From an uncultured Eubacteriales bacterium (GTDB taxonomy: Bacteria; Bacillota; Clostridia; Peptostreptococcales; Anaerovoracaceae), in contig CACXCQ010000058.1 in assembly GCA_902766185.1 (NCBI GenBank), positions 1 through 22,754 of the forward strand: a DNA stretch of 22,754 bases. Reading direction: 5' to 3'. The notes under the pieces were generated by a model. That model worked only from the letters and a program-made list of their open reading frames with translations, made no database searches and had not been told where the DNA came from. The translations under genes were made by a program, and so were the position numbers. Shown piece after piece: positions 8,411 to 15,971 of this stretch. Each line of letters starts with the position of its first letter. The first letter of the stretch is position 1.

Positions 8411-9795
8411 CATTGCAGCTCGTTCATCAGCGCCTTGATTTCCTCTGCCGTCGCGCTGCTGGTCTTCATCTCACCGGCGATCTTATCGCAGGCGTGCAGG
8501 ACCGTGGTGTGGTCTCTGCCGCCGAAGGATTCTCCGATTTTTGGGAGGGACATATCCGTAAGCTCCCGGGTCAGATACATGGCGATCTGTCTGGGACGGG
8601 TGATCTCCCGTTTTCTCTTTTTGGACTCGATGTCCGAAGGCTTGACGTTGTATTTGCGGCAGACGGTCTGCTTGATGGTCTCGCAGGTGATGGAAACATC
8701 TCTCGGATCGAAGATGTCGGGCAGCTGCTGTTTGGCCATTTCCACCGTCAGGTTCTTCTTCAGCAGGACCTTGAAGGCGATGACTCTGGTCAGAGCGCTT
8801 TCCAGTTCCCGGATATTGAATTTGACTTTTTCCGCGATCAGGTCGATGATCTTCAGCATGACATCGTCGAGCTCCGCGCCCTGTTGCTCCGCCTTATTGC
8901 GGAGGATGGCGACCCTGGTCTCAAAATCTGGAGGCTGGATGTCCGCTACGATATTCCACTGGAACCGTGAAGTAAGACGCTCATCCAGATCCGTCAGCTT
9001 GCTGGGATGGCGGTCGCTGGTGATCACGATCTGCTTCTCCAGTTCATACAGTGTATTAAATGTATGAAAAAATTCGTTCTGTGTTCCTTCCTTACCTTCG
9101 ATGAACTGAATATCGTCGATGAGAAGAACATCCACAGTACGGTATTTTGTCTTCAGCGCGTTGATCTTCGCATTGCTCTGTCTGGCTTCTCTCGTGGCTT
9201 CGATGAACTCCGAGGTAAACATCTCCGAAGAAACGTAGAGAACCTTCATCTTCGGGTTCTTTTTCTGGATGAAGTTACCGATGGCATGCATCAGATGAGT
9301 CTTCCCCAGACCGCTTCCGCCGTAGATGAACACCGGATTGTAGACTCTTGCCGGCGTTTCCGCCACCGCCAGACAGACCGCGTGGGCGTAGTTATTGTTG
9401 GGGCCGACGATGAAATTATCGAAGTCATAGCGGGGATTCAGGAAAAACTCCTGCTTGAGGGCTCCGGCCGGAGCTGGCTTCAGAGTGTTCTTTTTGTGTC
9501 CTGCTGCCGCTTCGGCGGCGTCAGACATCTCTTCCTCATTCATCAGCTTCATGGTGACCTTGTATTTTCCCTTGCAAACGCTGGAAACGGCATCGTTGAG
9601 GACAGGCAGATAGTGCATGCTGATCATATTGATCCTCATCTGATCCGCGGCAGCGATAACAAAAGAGCCGGTATCCGGATCCATTTCGATGGGGCGAAAC
9701 GGGAGAAACCAGGTCCTGTAGCTTACGTCAGTGACTTTTTTCTGAATCTCAGAAAGTATTTTTTTCCATGTTGATGGGTCAACAGCTTGTTTCAT
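8410..9795 (-). CDS. dnaA: Chromosomal replication initiator DnaA
   Basis: An AAA+ ATPase that binds DnaA boxes, melts oriC and loads the helicase. It also acts as a transcription factor. The 461-residue product has an N-terminal domain I (1-85), a short linker, and an AAA+ domain with Walker A GGSGLGKT (159-166) and Walker B LLIDD (224-228). A C-terminal DnaA-box-binding domain carries the signature PKIGESFGGRDHTTVLHA (418-435). An in-frame ATG at 9858 would add 21 non-homologous residues and start upstream of the likely promoter. The ATG at 9795 follows AAGGA with 8-nt spacing and gives MKQAVDPSTWKKILSEIQ. The gene lies between the two parts of oriC, so autoregulation by DnaA boxes in its upstream region is likely. 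Confidence 0.98.
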   Translation of the reverse strand: MKQAVDPSTWKKILSEIQKKVTDVSYRTWFLPFRPIEMDPDTGSFVIAAADQMRINMISMHYLPVLNDAVSSVCKGKYKVTMKLMNEEEMSDAAEAAAGHKKNTLKPAPAGALKQEFFLNPRYDFDNFIVGPNNNYAHAVCLAVAETPARVYNPVFIYGGSGLGKTHLMHAIGNFIQKKNPKMKVLYVSSEMFTSEFIEATREARQSNAKINALKTKYRTVDVLLIDDIQFIEGKEGTQNEFFHTFNTLYELEKQIVITSDRHPSKLTDLDERLTSRFQWNIVADIQPPDFETRVAILRNKAEQQGAELDDVMLKIIDLIAEKVKFNIRELESALTRVIAFKVLLKKNLTVEMAKQQLPDIFDPRDVSITCETIKQTVCRKYNVKPSDIESKKRKREITRPRQIAMYLTRELTDMSLPKIGESFGGRDHTTVLHACDKIAGEMKTSSATAEEIKALMNELQ

Positions 9796-9826
9796 GTTCA
9801 GTGTCCTTAAGAAATAATGCAGATAT

Positions 9827-9835
9827 ATCATAACA
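9827..9835 (-). promoter_or_regulatory. Extended -10 promoter of dnaA
   Basis: On the minus strand TGT precedes TATGAT (9827-9832), an extended -10 element. The start would be near 9820, with a leader of about 25 nt. The only -35-like sequence, TTGTAT at 9853-9858, is 20 bp away, which is too far for a standard promoter. A perfect DnaA box (9865-9873) lies just upstream, consistent with DnaA autoregulation. Confidence 0.55.
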
Positions 9836-9864
9836 CAAAATGACAGAGCGAGATACAAAAATAA

Positions 9865-9962
9865 TTATCCACAAAAAATGCACAGAACCGGTTGAATAAT
9901 TTGTGTGGATTTCGTCAAAAAAGAAGGGGTTATCCACAAACGGTGGATAAAAATGTGCATAA
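9865..9962. other. oriC part 1: DnaA-box cluster between dnaA and rpmH
   Basis: There are two perfect TTATCCACA boxes (9865-9873 and 9930-9938). Near matches are TGTGGATTT (9904-9912), GGTGGATAA (9942-9950) and TGTGCATAA (9954-9962). A weaker AAATGCACA lies at 9876-9884. The box at 9930 and the one at 9942 face each other as an inverted repeat with 8-bp arms (TTATCCAC / GTGGATAA) and a 5-bp spacer. The whole 9796-10118 gap holds no gene. It contains the dnaA promoter, this cluster, and the rpmH promoter and leader. Confidence 0.92.
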
Positions 9963-10003
9963 AATCAACAGAAACAACTACATATGGGGTCAGGAAAAAT
10001 AAA

Positions 10004-10032
10004 TTGACATGAAAAATGGCGAGATGTATAAT
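10004..10032 (+). promoter_or_regulatory. Perfect-consensus promoter of rpmH
   Basis: TTGACA (10004-10009) and TATAAT (10027-10032) are both exact consensus hexamers with the ideal 17-bp spacer, preceded by an A-rich stretch that could act as an UP element. Transcription would start near 10039, leaving a leader of about 80 nt. This is the strongest promoter in the window by sequence. Confidence 0.92.
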
Positions 10033-10046
10033 ATCAAGGCTAATGT

Positions 10047-10072
10047 GCGTAAATTGAAATTGAGATTTGCGC
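10047..10072 (+). promoter_or_regulatory. Hairpin in the rpmH leader
   Basis: GCGTAAAT (10047-10054) can pair with ATTTGCGC (10065-10072), giving eight pairs including one G-U, around a 10-nt loop. It starts about 8 nt from the predicted transcript 5' end and is well clear of the ribosome site at 10103-10110. It may protect the 5' end of the mRNA or bind a protein. The role is unknown. Confidence 0.45.
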
Positions 10073-10118
10073 GATATTTGTTATGTATGATACACAAAAA
10101 TAAGGAGGAGTTTCAACA

Positions 10119-10253
10119 ATGAAAATGACGTATCAGCCGAAGAAGCGGCAGAGAAAAAAAGAGCACGGCTTCAGAAAGAGAATGAGCACCAAGAATGGAA
10201 GAAACGTTCTTAAGAGAAGAAGAAGAAGAGGAAGAAAAGTACTGTCCGCATAA
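10119..10253 (+). CDS. rpmH: Large ribosomal subunit protein bL34
   Basis: A small, very basic protein of the 50S subunit that contacts 23S rRNA. The 44-residue product reads [20 protein letters not shown] at the start, then [20 protein letters not shown], and ends in VLSA, a textbook bL34 pattern and length. An exceptionally strong ribosome site, AAGGAGGAG (10102-10110), precedes the ATG. Arginine is encoded almost entirely by AGA, including a run of five in a row. It is the first gene right of oriC, under a perfect-consensus promoter, and a terminator-like hairpin overlaps its stop codon. Confidence 0.98.
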   Translation: MKMTYQPKKRQRKKEHGFRKRMSTKNGRNVLKRRRRRGRKVLSA

Positions 10254-10277
10254 AGACCTTTATCAACAGGTCTTTTT
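10252..10277 (+). terminator. Terminator or attenuator between rpmH and rnpA
   Basis: AAAGACCT (10252-10259) pairs with AGGTCTTT (10268-10275) around an 8-nt loop, and the T-run continues to 10277. The left arm begins inside the rpmH TAA. No separate promoter is obvious before rnpA, so partial read-through would set a high rpmH to rnpA ratio. The structure is seen; partial termination is inferred. Confidence 0.75.
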
Positions 10278-10299
10278 GTAATACAGCTGTGTCTGGGGA

Positions 10300-10644
10300 A
10301 TGTTAAAGAAAGAAGTCTTAAGAAGAAAAAAGGATTTCAACAGGATCTACGGCAAGGGAAAGTCCGTCGGAGAAAAGTATGTCGTACTGTTTTCCCTGAA
10401 GAACGGACTGGGCTATAACAGAATGGCATTTCTCGCCAGCAAAAAGGTAGGAAACAGCGTACAGAGAAACCGGGCCAGAAGGTTGATGAAGGAGAGCTTC
10501 AGAAATATCTGTGAAGACCTTCCGGAGGGTTACGATATCATCCTGATCGCACGCAGCAGCATCAAAGAAAAGAAATGTTCCGAAGTGGAGGCATCAATGA
10601 AAAACGCCTTCCGCAGAATGGGATTGCGCAGAGTGAGAGGGTAA
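10300..10644 (+). CDS. rnpA: Ribonuclease P protein component
   Basis: The protein subunit that helps RNase P RNA bind pre-tRNA and remove 5' leaders. The 114-residue product is highly basic and carries the family's RNR motif in [17 protein letters not shown], and its length is typical. The ATG at 10300 is preceded only by a weak GGGGA ribosome site. This, with the upstream terminator-like hairpin, suggests much lower expression than rpmH. It starts 46 bp after rpmH and ends 4 bp before yidD. The rpmH-rnpA-yidD-yidC order is conserved across many bacteria. Confidence 0.96.
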   Translation: MLKKEVLRRKKDFNRIYGKGKSVGEKYVVLFSLKNGLGYNRMAFLASKKVGNSVQRNRARRLMKESFRNICEDLPEGYDIILIARSSIKEKKCSEVEASMKNAFRRMGLRRVRG

Positions 10645-10648
10645 TGAA

Positions 10649-10858
10649 ATGAAGACGATCATGATCCTGATCATCAGGTTTTATCAGAAATTCATATCTC
10701 CCCTGTTTCCCCCGACCTGCAGGTTTTATCCGACCTGCTCTGTTTATTTCATCCAGGCACTCGAAAAGTACGGTTTTTTTAAAGGATCCTATCTCGGGAT
10801 AAGAAGACTTCTGAAATGTCATCCCTTCCACGAAGGTGGATATGATCCCTTAAAATAA
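10649..10858 (+). CDS. yidD: Membrane protein insertion efficiency factor YidD
   Basis: A small membrane-associated protein thought to aid YidC-dependent insertion of membrane proteins. The 69-residue product has the family pattern [19 protein letters not shown], followed by a second block with [16 protein letters not shown] at the very C-terminus. The three cysteines are conserved. The hydrophobic, amphipathic N-terminus ([20 protein letters not shown]) fits peripheral membrane association. The start is four bases after the rnpA stop, with GAGAGGG as ribosome site, so translation is probably coupled. Confidence 0.95.
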   Translation: MKTIMILIIRFYQKFISPLFPPTCRFYPTCSVYFIQALEKYGFFKGSYLGIRRLLKCHPFHEGGYDPLK

Positions 10859-10875
10859 TAGGAGAAAGGTTATAT

Positions 10876-11613
10876 ATGTATACTATACTTGGCGTAATCG
10901 CAAAGCCTCTCGGTATGCTTCTTGACCTTCTTTATGGTTTCATCGGCAATTACGGTATTTGCATCATCATCTTTACCGTGATCGTCAAGCTCTGTCTGTA
11001 TCCTCTGTACATCAAGCAGATCAAATCCACTGCCAAGATGTCCGATCTTCAGCCGAAGATGCAGGAGATTCAGAATAAGTACAAAAACGACCAGGAAACC
11101 ATGAACATCAAGATGCAGGAGCTCTACAAGGAAGAGAAGTTCAATCCTATGGGCGGATGTCTTCCTATGCTCATTCAGATGCCGATCATCATGGGGCTGT
11201 TCGCACTGCTGAGAAATCCGATGAGATATATGTCGGATGACCAAATGATATTCGCTTTCCACGAATCTTTCATGTGGATCAGGGACCTGGCGCAGCCGGA
11301 CCCCTGGATTCTGCCGATCATCGCGGGAGTAGCTACCTTCATCGCATTCTCCATGAACCGCATCCTGATGGATACGGGAAATGCGCAGGCTAATCAGATG
11401 CAGGGAATGACCAAGATGATGCAGTATGTATTCCCCGTCATGATCCTGTGGATGGCAAGATCCTTCCCTTCCGGGCTGGCGCTGTACTGGGCGGTCAGCC
11501 AGATCATTCAGATATTCTTCAACATTCATATGTCTTCCGTCAGAAAGCAGATGAAGAAGGAATCCGAAGAAAGAAGAATGAGGGAAAAGCTGGAGAAGAA
11601 ATTAAATAAATAA
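10876..11613 (+). CDS. yidC: YidC/Oxa1/SpoIIIJ-family membrane protein insertase
   Basis: An insertase that integrates membrane proteins, alone or with SecYEG. The 245-residue product has about five hydrophobic segments (roughly residues 5-20, 26-48, 92-112, 135-157 and 172-212) with a charged cytoplasmic hairpin between the second and third. The groove residue that is Arg in B. subtilis SpoIIIJ (context TVLVRL) is Lys38 here (TVIVKLCLYPL), a conservative change. I see no lipobox signal peptide, unlike Bacillus SpoIIIJ/YqjG. The C-terminus is very basic, as is usual for ribosome contact. It lies 17 bp after yidD with AGGAGAAAGG upstream. Confidence 0.96.
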   Translation: MYTILGVIAKPLGMLLDLLYGFIGNYGICIIIFTVIVKLCLYPLYIKQIKSTAKMSDLQPKMQEIQNKYKNDQETMNIKMQELYKEEKFNPMGGCLPMLIQMPIIMGLFALLRNPMRYMSDDQMIFAFHESFMWIRDLAQPDPWILPIIAGVATFIAFSMNRILMDTGNAQANQMQGMTKMMQYVFPVMILWMARSFPSGLALYWAVSQIIQIFFNIHMSSVRKQMKKESEERRMREKLEKKLNK

Positions 11614-11662
11614 GAAACCATTCCGCAGAGAAGGCTTCTGTATATTGGAGGAAGAAGTAAGA

Positions 11663-12520
11663 ATGGACTATATTGAAAAATGGGGCGTTAGCATCGACGA
11701 GGCCGTCGATCTTGCCCTGAAGGAACTGAAGCTCACCAGAGACGAGGTAGAGGTCACCGTTCTGGAAGAGCCCTCGAGAGGATTCTTCGGGATCGGTTCA
11801 AAACTGGCAAAAGTAAGCGTAAAGCCCAAGGCTGCCGATAAAGAAGAAAAAGTCGAAAAAATCGAGGAAAAGAAGCCGGCAAAGCCCGGTCCCATCGGAA
11901 AAGAAGAGGTTCTCCCGGATGAACTGGTAACCGAGGAGGACAGAAAAGGACGCAAGAGCCCGGAGCGCAAAGGAAGAGAAAGAGACAGAGACAGAAAGAG
12001 AAAACCCAAAAAAGAAAAGAGAGAAACCGTGAACATCGCTCTGGATGGCATGGACAAGGAAAGCATGACCATCGTAGAGGAGCATGAAGCCCTGACCTTC
12101 CTGAAGGAGATCACGGAGAAGATGGGCCTGTCTTTGGACTTCGTCTGCCGCACCGGTGAGAACATGGTCTACATCGAGATGAGCGGCGATGATTCCAGAA
12201 CCGTCATCGGCAAGAGAGGCCAGACCCTGGACGCTGTTCAGTACCTCACCAGTCTGGTGGTCAACAAGGAAAACAAGGACTACATCAAGGTGGTCGTGGA
12301 CGCGGAGAATTACAGAGCGAAGCGTCAGAGGACCCTGGAACAGCTGGCGGACCGGCTGGCTTCCAAAGTGGTGAAGAACGGGAAGCATGTGAGACTCGAG
12401 CCCATGAATCCCTATGAGAGAAAGGTGATCCACGCAACTCTGCAGAGTCATCCCAAAGTGGTCACCAGAAGCGAGGGCGAGGAGCCCTATAGAAGGGTCA
12501 TCATTGAACTGAAGAAATAA
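11663..12520 (+). CDS. jag: Jag/KhpB RNA-binding protein (Jag-N, KH, R3H)
   Basis: A cytoplasmic RNA-binding protein; in other Bacillota Jag/KhpB (EloR) works with KhpA in cell elongation and small-RNA control. The 285-residue product has an N-terminal Jag_N domain (about 1-55, with EEPSRGFFGIGSKLAKV). A long charged Lys/Arg/Glu linker follows (about 55-125). Then comes a KH domain with VIGKRGQTLDAVQYL, and an R3H domain with NPYERKVIHATLQSHP near the end. A TTG at 11645 in the same frame was rejected, because it lies within the GGAGGA ribosome site used by the ATG at 11663. It follows yidC by 49 bp and ends before a strong terminator. KhpA is not encoded in this window. Confidence 0.95.
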   Translation: MDYIEKWGVSIDEAVDLALKELKLTRDEVEVTVLEEPSRGFFGIGSKLAKVSVKPKAADKEEKVEKIEEKKPAKPGPIGKEEVLPDELVTEEDRKGRKSPERKGRERDRDRKRKPKKEKRETVNIALDGMDKESMTIVEEHEALTFLKEITEKMGLSLDFVCRTGENMVYIEMSGDDSRTVIGKRGQTLDAVQYLTSLVVNKENKDYIKVVVDAENYRAKRQRTLEQLADRLASKVVKNGKHVRLEPMNPYERKVIHATLQSHPKVVTRSEGEEPYRRVIIELKK

Positions 12521-12531
12521 AAGGATCCGGA

Positions 12532-12567
12532 GGGGCTGTTGGAGGAATCAACAGTCCCCCTTTTTTT
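12532..12567 (+). terminator. Rho-independent terminator after jag
   Basis: GGGGCTGTTG pairs with CAACAG and then CCCC, with one bulged or wobble T, around a 7-nt loop. Seven T residues (12561-12567) follow. It ends the rpmH-to-jag transcription block, 25 bp before mnmE. Confidence 0.88.
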
Positions 12568-12591
12568 CCGGAAGGAGAAAGGTTCTGTACG

Positions 12592-13977
12592 ATGAATGAT
12601 ATAGATACGATAGCGGCCATCGCCACACCACCCGGTGAAGGCGGGATCGGGATCATCCGGATCAGCGGGCCCGAGAGCCTGCGGATACTGGATGAGGTTT
12701 TTGAGTGCGCGGGAGATTCCGGCGAGCTCGTTGAACGCCGCCTGACCTACGGCAGGATCGTGGACCGGGAAAACAATCAGCTCATCGATGAGTGCATGGC
12801 GGTTTTTATGAAGGGTCCGGCGACATATACCACGGAGGACGTGGCGGAGATCGACTGCCACGGGAGCATGGTATCGCTGAAAAACACCCTCGGCCTGGTT
12901 TTGCGCAAGGGCGCGCGGCTGGCGGAACCGGGAGAGTTCACCAAAAGAGCGTTTCTGAACGGGCGCATCGATCTGTCCCAGGCAGAGGCGGTCATCGATG
13001 TGGTGAAGGCGAAGACAGATAAGAGCTTCGACGTGGCCATTTCCCAGCTGGAGGGCGGACTGTCCCTGCGGGTGGGCCAGGTGAGGAGCCTGCTTTTGGA
13101 CCTTCTGGTGGACATCACCGTGAACATCGATTACCCCGACGAGGACATTGAGGAGATCACTCTGGAGAAGATCGACGATGCGCTTCTTATCGTCATCGGC
13201 AGGATCGAGGATCTGCGCGCCACCGCTGATGCCGGGCGCATGCTCCGCGAGGGCGTGAAGATGGTCATCGCCGGCAAGCCCAACGTGGGCAAGTCCTCCC
13301 TGATGAACGCCCTGCTCAGAGAGAACCGGGCCATCGTCACGGAAATCCCAGGCACAACCCGGGACACCATCGAGGAGAGCGTGAACATCCGTGGCATCCC
13401 CGTCCATCTCATCGACACGGCGGGAATCCACAGCACCGAGGATGTCATCGAGCAGATGGGCATCGAGCGAAGCAAGGACGCCTTCAATCAGGCGGACTAC
13501 ATTATAATGGTCCTGGACGGAAGCCAGCCTTTGGGCGAAGAGGACCGGAAGCTGCTGGAGGCAGCGGGAGAGAAATGTTCCCTGGCTCTGCTGAACAAGC
13601 GGGATCTGGGGGAAGCCGTTGCGGAAGAAGAGATCGCCTCTATTCTTCCAAAGGCAGGTATCCTGCGGACGGCACTGCGCGATGGCCTCGGCATAGCAGA
13701 GATCGAGGACCACATCGAGGAGTTCATCTGGGGGAGCAGCCGGCTGGAGCAGCGGGCTGACCGGGTCATGGTGAACAACGTCCGCCACATCCATCTGCTG
13801 GAGAAGGCGGAGGAGGATCTGCAGCGGGCAAGGCAGATGATCGAAAGAAATGAGCCTCTGGATTTTATCGAGGTGGATGTGCGCAGCGCCTTCGACGCGC
13901 TGGGCGAGATCATCGGCGAGACGGTGAACGATGAGATACTGGACGAGGTATTCAGCCGGTTCTGCCTGGGCAAGTGA
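12592..13977 (+). CDS. mnmE: tRNA uridine-5-carboxymethylaminomethyl(34) synthesis GTPase MnmE
   Basis: A folate-binding GTPase that, with MnmG, installs the cmnm5 group on the wobble uridine of certain tRNAs. The 461-residue product has the N-terminal folate-binding domain (about 1-118) and a helical domain interrupted by the G domain. G-domain motifs are GKPNVGKS (228-235), the switch EIPGTTRD (251-258), DTAG (275-278) and NKRD (335-338). The C-terminal motif is FCLGK, whose Cys458 matches the conserved C-(I/L/F)-GK cysteine. The start MNDIDTIAAIATPPGEGGIG is canonical. It is the first gene of mnmE-mnmG-rsmG, which sits after a terminator. I did not find a convincing promoter in the 71-bp jag-mnmE gap. 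Confidence 0.98.
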   Translation: MNDIDTIAAIATPPGEGGIGIIRISGPESLRILDEVFECAGDSGELVERRLTYGRIVDRENNQLIDECMAVFMKGPATYTTEDVAEIDCHGSMVSLKNTLGLVLRKGARLAEPGEFTKRAFLNGRIDLSQAEAVIDVVKAKTDKSFDVAISQLEGGLSLRVGQVRSLLLDLLVDITVNIDYPDEDIEEITLEKIDDALLIVIGRIEDLRATADAGRMLREGVKMVIAGKPNVGKSSLMNALLRENRAIVTEIPGTTRDTIEESVNIRGIPVHLIDTAGIHSTEDVIEQMGIERSKDAFNQADYIIMVLDGSQPLGEEDRKLLEAAGEKCSLALLNKRDLGEAVAEEEIASILPKAGILRTALRDGLGIAEIEDHIEEFIWGSSRLEQRADRVMVNNVRHIHLLEKAEEDLQRARQMIERNEPLDFIEVDVRSAFDALGEIIGETVNDEILDEVFSRFCLGK

Positions 13978-13998
13978 TGACGAAAATGCATTGACGAT

Positions 13999-14016
13999 GT
14001 GCCGGAAGGCCGGCAC
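13999..14016 (+). promoter_or_regulatory. Hairpin between mnmE and mnmG
   Basis: GTGCCGG (13999-14005) and CCGGCAC (14010-14016) form a perfect 7-bp GC-rich stem with a 4-nt AAGG loop, just upstream of the mnmG ribosome site. There is no T-run, so it is not a terminator. It could set RNA stability between the cistrons or affect ribosome access. Confidence 0.5.
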
Positions 14017-14031
14017 GAGAGGAACGTACGG

Positions 14032-15930
14032 ATGAGCAGATACGAAATGGGAACATACGATGTGATCGTTGTGGGTGCCGGCCACGCGGGATGCGAGGCC
14101 GGGCTTGCCTGCGCCCGGCTGGGCAGGCGCACCCTGATGCTGTCCATCAATCTGGAGGCTGTGGCCATGATGGCCTGCAACCCCTCCATCGGCGGCACAG
14201 GCAAGGGACACCTGGTCCGTGAGATCGACGCCCTCGGCGGAGAGATGGGGCTGAACATCGACAAGACCTTTATCCAGAGCCGCATGCTGAACACGGCCAA
14301 GGGACCGGCGGTCCATTCCCTGCGGGCGCAGGCGGACAAGAACCGCTATCATATAGAAATGAAAAAGACTCTGGAGGCGGAGCCTCTGCTGGAACTGAAG
14401 CAGGGCGAAGTCGTGGACCTTCTGATGGAAGATTCGCCGAAGGTCTGCGGCGTGGTGCTGCGGACCGGGAGCATCTACCGGGCCAAAGCGGTGATCCTGG
14501 CTACGGGAACTTTCCTGGCCGGGAAGGTCTTCATCGGGGACAGCGTCTATGAGAGCGGACCCAATGGACTGGCGCCTTCCACGGAGCTTGCCCAGCGTTT
14601 GCGCGAATACGGACTCCCCATGCGCCGCTTCAAGACGGGAACTCCCGCCCGGGCGCTGGCCAAGAGTCTGGACTACGGGAAGATGACGCCGCAGGACGGG
14701 GATGAGCAGATCGTTCCCTTCTCGTTCATGAACGATTCGCTGGAGGAGCAGATCGAAGCGGAAGGCGGGCAGGTCCGCTGCTGGCTGACTTACACCAACG
14801 AGAAGACTCACGAAGTCATCCGGGAGAACTTCCACCGGTCGGCATTGTTCGGCGGGCAGATCGAAGGGGTCGGTCCCCGGTACTGCCCTTCCATCGAGGA
14901 TAAGGTGAACCGGTTCGCGGACCGCAAGCGCCACCAGACCTTCATCGAGCCAGAGGGCCGCTACACCGACGAGGTCTACATTCAGGGGATGTCCTCCTCC
15001 CTTCCGGAGGATGTGCAGGACGCCTTCTACCGGACCATCGACGGGCTGGAGCATCTGGAGATCGTCCGTCCGGCCTACGCCATCGAGTACGATTGCATCG
15101 ATCCGCTGGCGCTGAAGGCCACGCTGGAAAGCCGCCAGATCGAGAATCTTTTTTGCGCCGGTCAGTTCAACGGCAGTTCCGGTTACGAAGAGGCCGCGGC
15201 CCAAGGTCTTATGGCGGGCATCAATGTCGTGCAAAAACTGGAGGGTCTCGAGCCGTTCATCCTCGACCGCAGCGAGGCCTACATCGGCGTGCTCATCGAC
15301 GACCTGGTGACCAAGGGCACCAACGAGCCTTACCGGATCATGACCAGCCGCGCAGAGTACCGCCTGCTTTTGCGGCAGGACAACGCGGATCTGCGGCTGA
15401 CGGAAAAGAGTCGGCAGGTGGGACTTGCTACGGAGGAGCGATACCAGAAGATGCTCCGCAAGAAGGAGCTTCTGGAGAAGGAGAAGGAGCGGCTGCAAAG
15501 GCTGATGCTCCAGCCCGAAAAGATCAACCCGGTGCTGGAAGGCTGCGGGAGCACGCCAGTGGATGAGCCGGTGTCGCTGATCGAGGTGCTCCGGCGGCCT
15601 CAGGTCAGTTACGAGGCTACGGCTTCGGTGGATCCCGAGCGGCCGGAGATGTCCCGTCATGAGCAGCAGGCCCTGGCGGTGCAGATCCGCTACGAGGGGT
15701 ATATCGATAAACAGGTGAAGCAGGTGGAGCGATTCAAGCGGCTGGAGAACCGCCGGCTTCCGGAGGATCTGGATTACCTCTCTATCGAAGGGATCCGTAC
15801 GGAAGCCAGACAGAAACTGGATCAGTTACGTCCAGTATCTGTGGGACAGGCATCCCGGATCTCCGGCGTCTCTCCGGCGGACATCAACGTGCTGCTGGTC
15901 CACCTGGAGCGGATGCGCCGGAAGAAGTGA
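14032..15930 (+). CDS. mnmG: tRNA uridine-5-carboxymethylaminomethyl(34) synthesis enzyme MnmG (GidA)
   Basis: The FAD/NADH enzyme partner of MnmE in wobble-uridine modification. The 632-residue product has an N-terminal dinucleotide fold [17 protein letters not shown] (GxGxxG at 15-20) and the family block [20 protein letters not shown] (from Cys49). The second conserved cysteine lies in [13 protein letters not shown]. The tRNA-binding C-terminal domain ends in [20 protein letters not shown]. Length matches family members. A GTG at 13999 in frame would add 11 residues encoded within a hairpin. The ATG at 14032 follows GAGAGGA with 8-nt spacing and is preferred. It lies 54 bp after mnmE. Confidence 0.97.
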   Translation: MSRYEMGTYDVIVVGAGHAGCEAGLACARLGRRTLMLSINLEAVAMMACNPSIGGTGKGHLVREIDALGGEMGLNIDKTFIQSRMLNTAKGPAVHSLRAQADKNRYHIEMKKTLEAEPLLELKQGEVVDLLMEDSPKVCGVVLRTGSIYRAKAVILATGTFLAGKVFIGDSVYESGPNGLAPSTELAQRLREYGLPMRRFKTGTPARALAKSLDYGKMTPQDGDEQIVPFSFMNDSLEEQIEAEGGQVRCWLTYTNEKTHEVIRENFHRSALFGGQIEGVGPRYCPSIEDKVNRFADRKRHQTFIEPEGRYTDEVYIQGMSSSLPEDVQDAFYRTIDGLEHLEIVRPAYAIEYDCIDPLALKATLESRQIENLFCAGQFNGSSGYEEAAAQGLMAGINVVQKLEGLEPFILDRSEAYIGVLIDDLVTKGTNEPYRIMTSRAEYRLLLRQDNADLRLTEKSRQVGLATEERYQKMLRKKELLEKEKERLQRLMLQPEKINPVLEGCGSTPVDEPVSLIEVLRRPQVSYEATASVDPERPEMSRHEQQALAVQIRYEGYIDKQVKQVERFKRLENRRLPEDLDYLSIEGIRTEARQKLDQLRPVSVGQASRISGVSPADINVLLVHLERMRRKK

Positions 15931-15938
15931 GATCGTGG

Positions 15939-15966
15939 GAATAAAGCGGTGAGAATGAAGCGGTGA
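15939..15966. repeat. 14-bp tandem duplication at the rsmG start
   Basis: GAATAAAGCGGTGA (15939-15952) and GAATGAAGCGGTGA (15953-15966) are adjacent and differ at one base. The second copy provides the only ribosome-site-like GGTGA (15962-15966), five bases before the rsmG ATG, and also creates an in-frame GTG. The first copy carries a second GGTGA farther upstream. Confidence 0.8.
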
Positions 15967-15971
15967 ATGGT

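Noticed and set aside
9796..9858. N-terminal extension of DnaA from an ATG at 9858
   Set aside because: It would start upstream of the predicted promoter and adds a hydrophobic stretch not seen in DnaA.
13999..14031. GTG start of MnmG with 11 extra residues
   Set aside because: The extra codons lie in a perfect hairpin, and a better ribosome site precedes the ATG at 14032.
12487..15660. Minus-strand 1057-codon open frame opposite mnmE and mnmG
   Set aside because: It is a shadow of well-identified genes with no motif or start signal, and its composition is typical of antisense translation.
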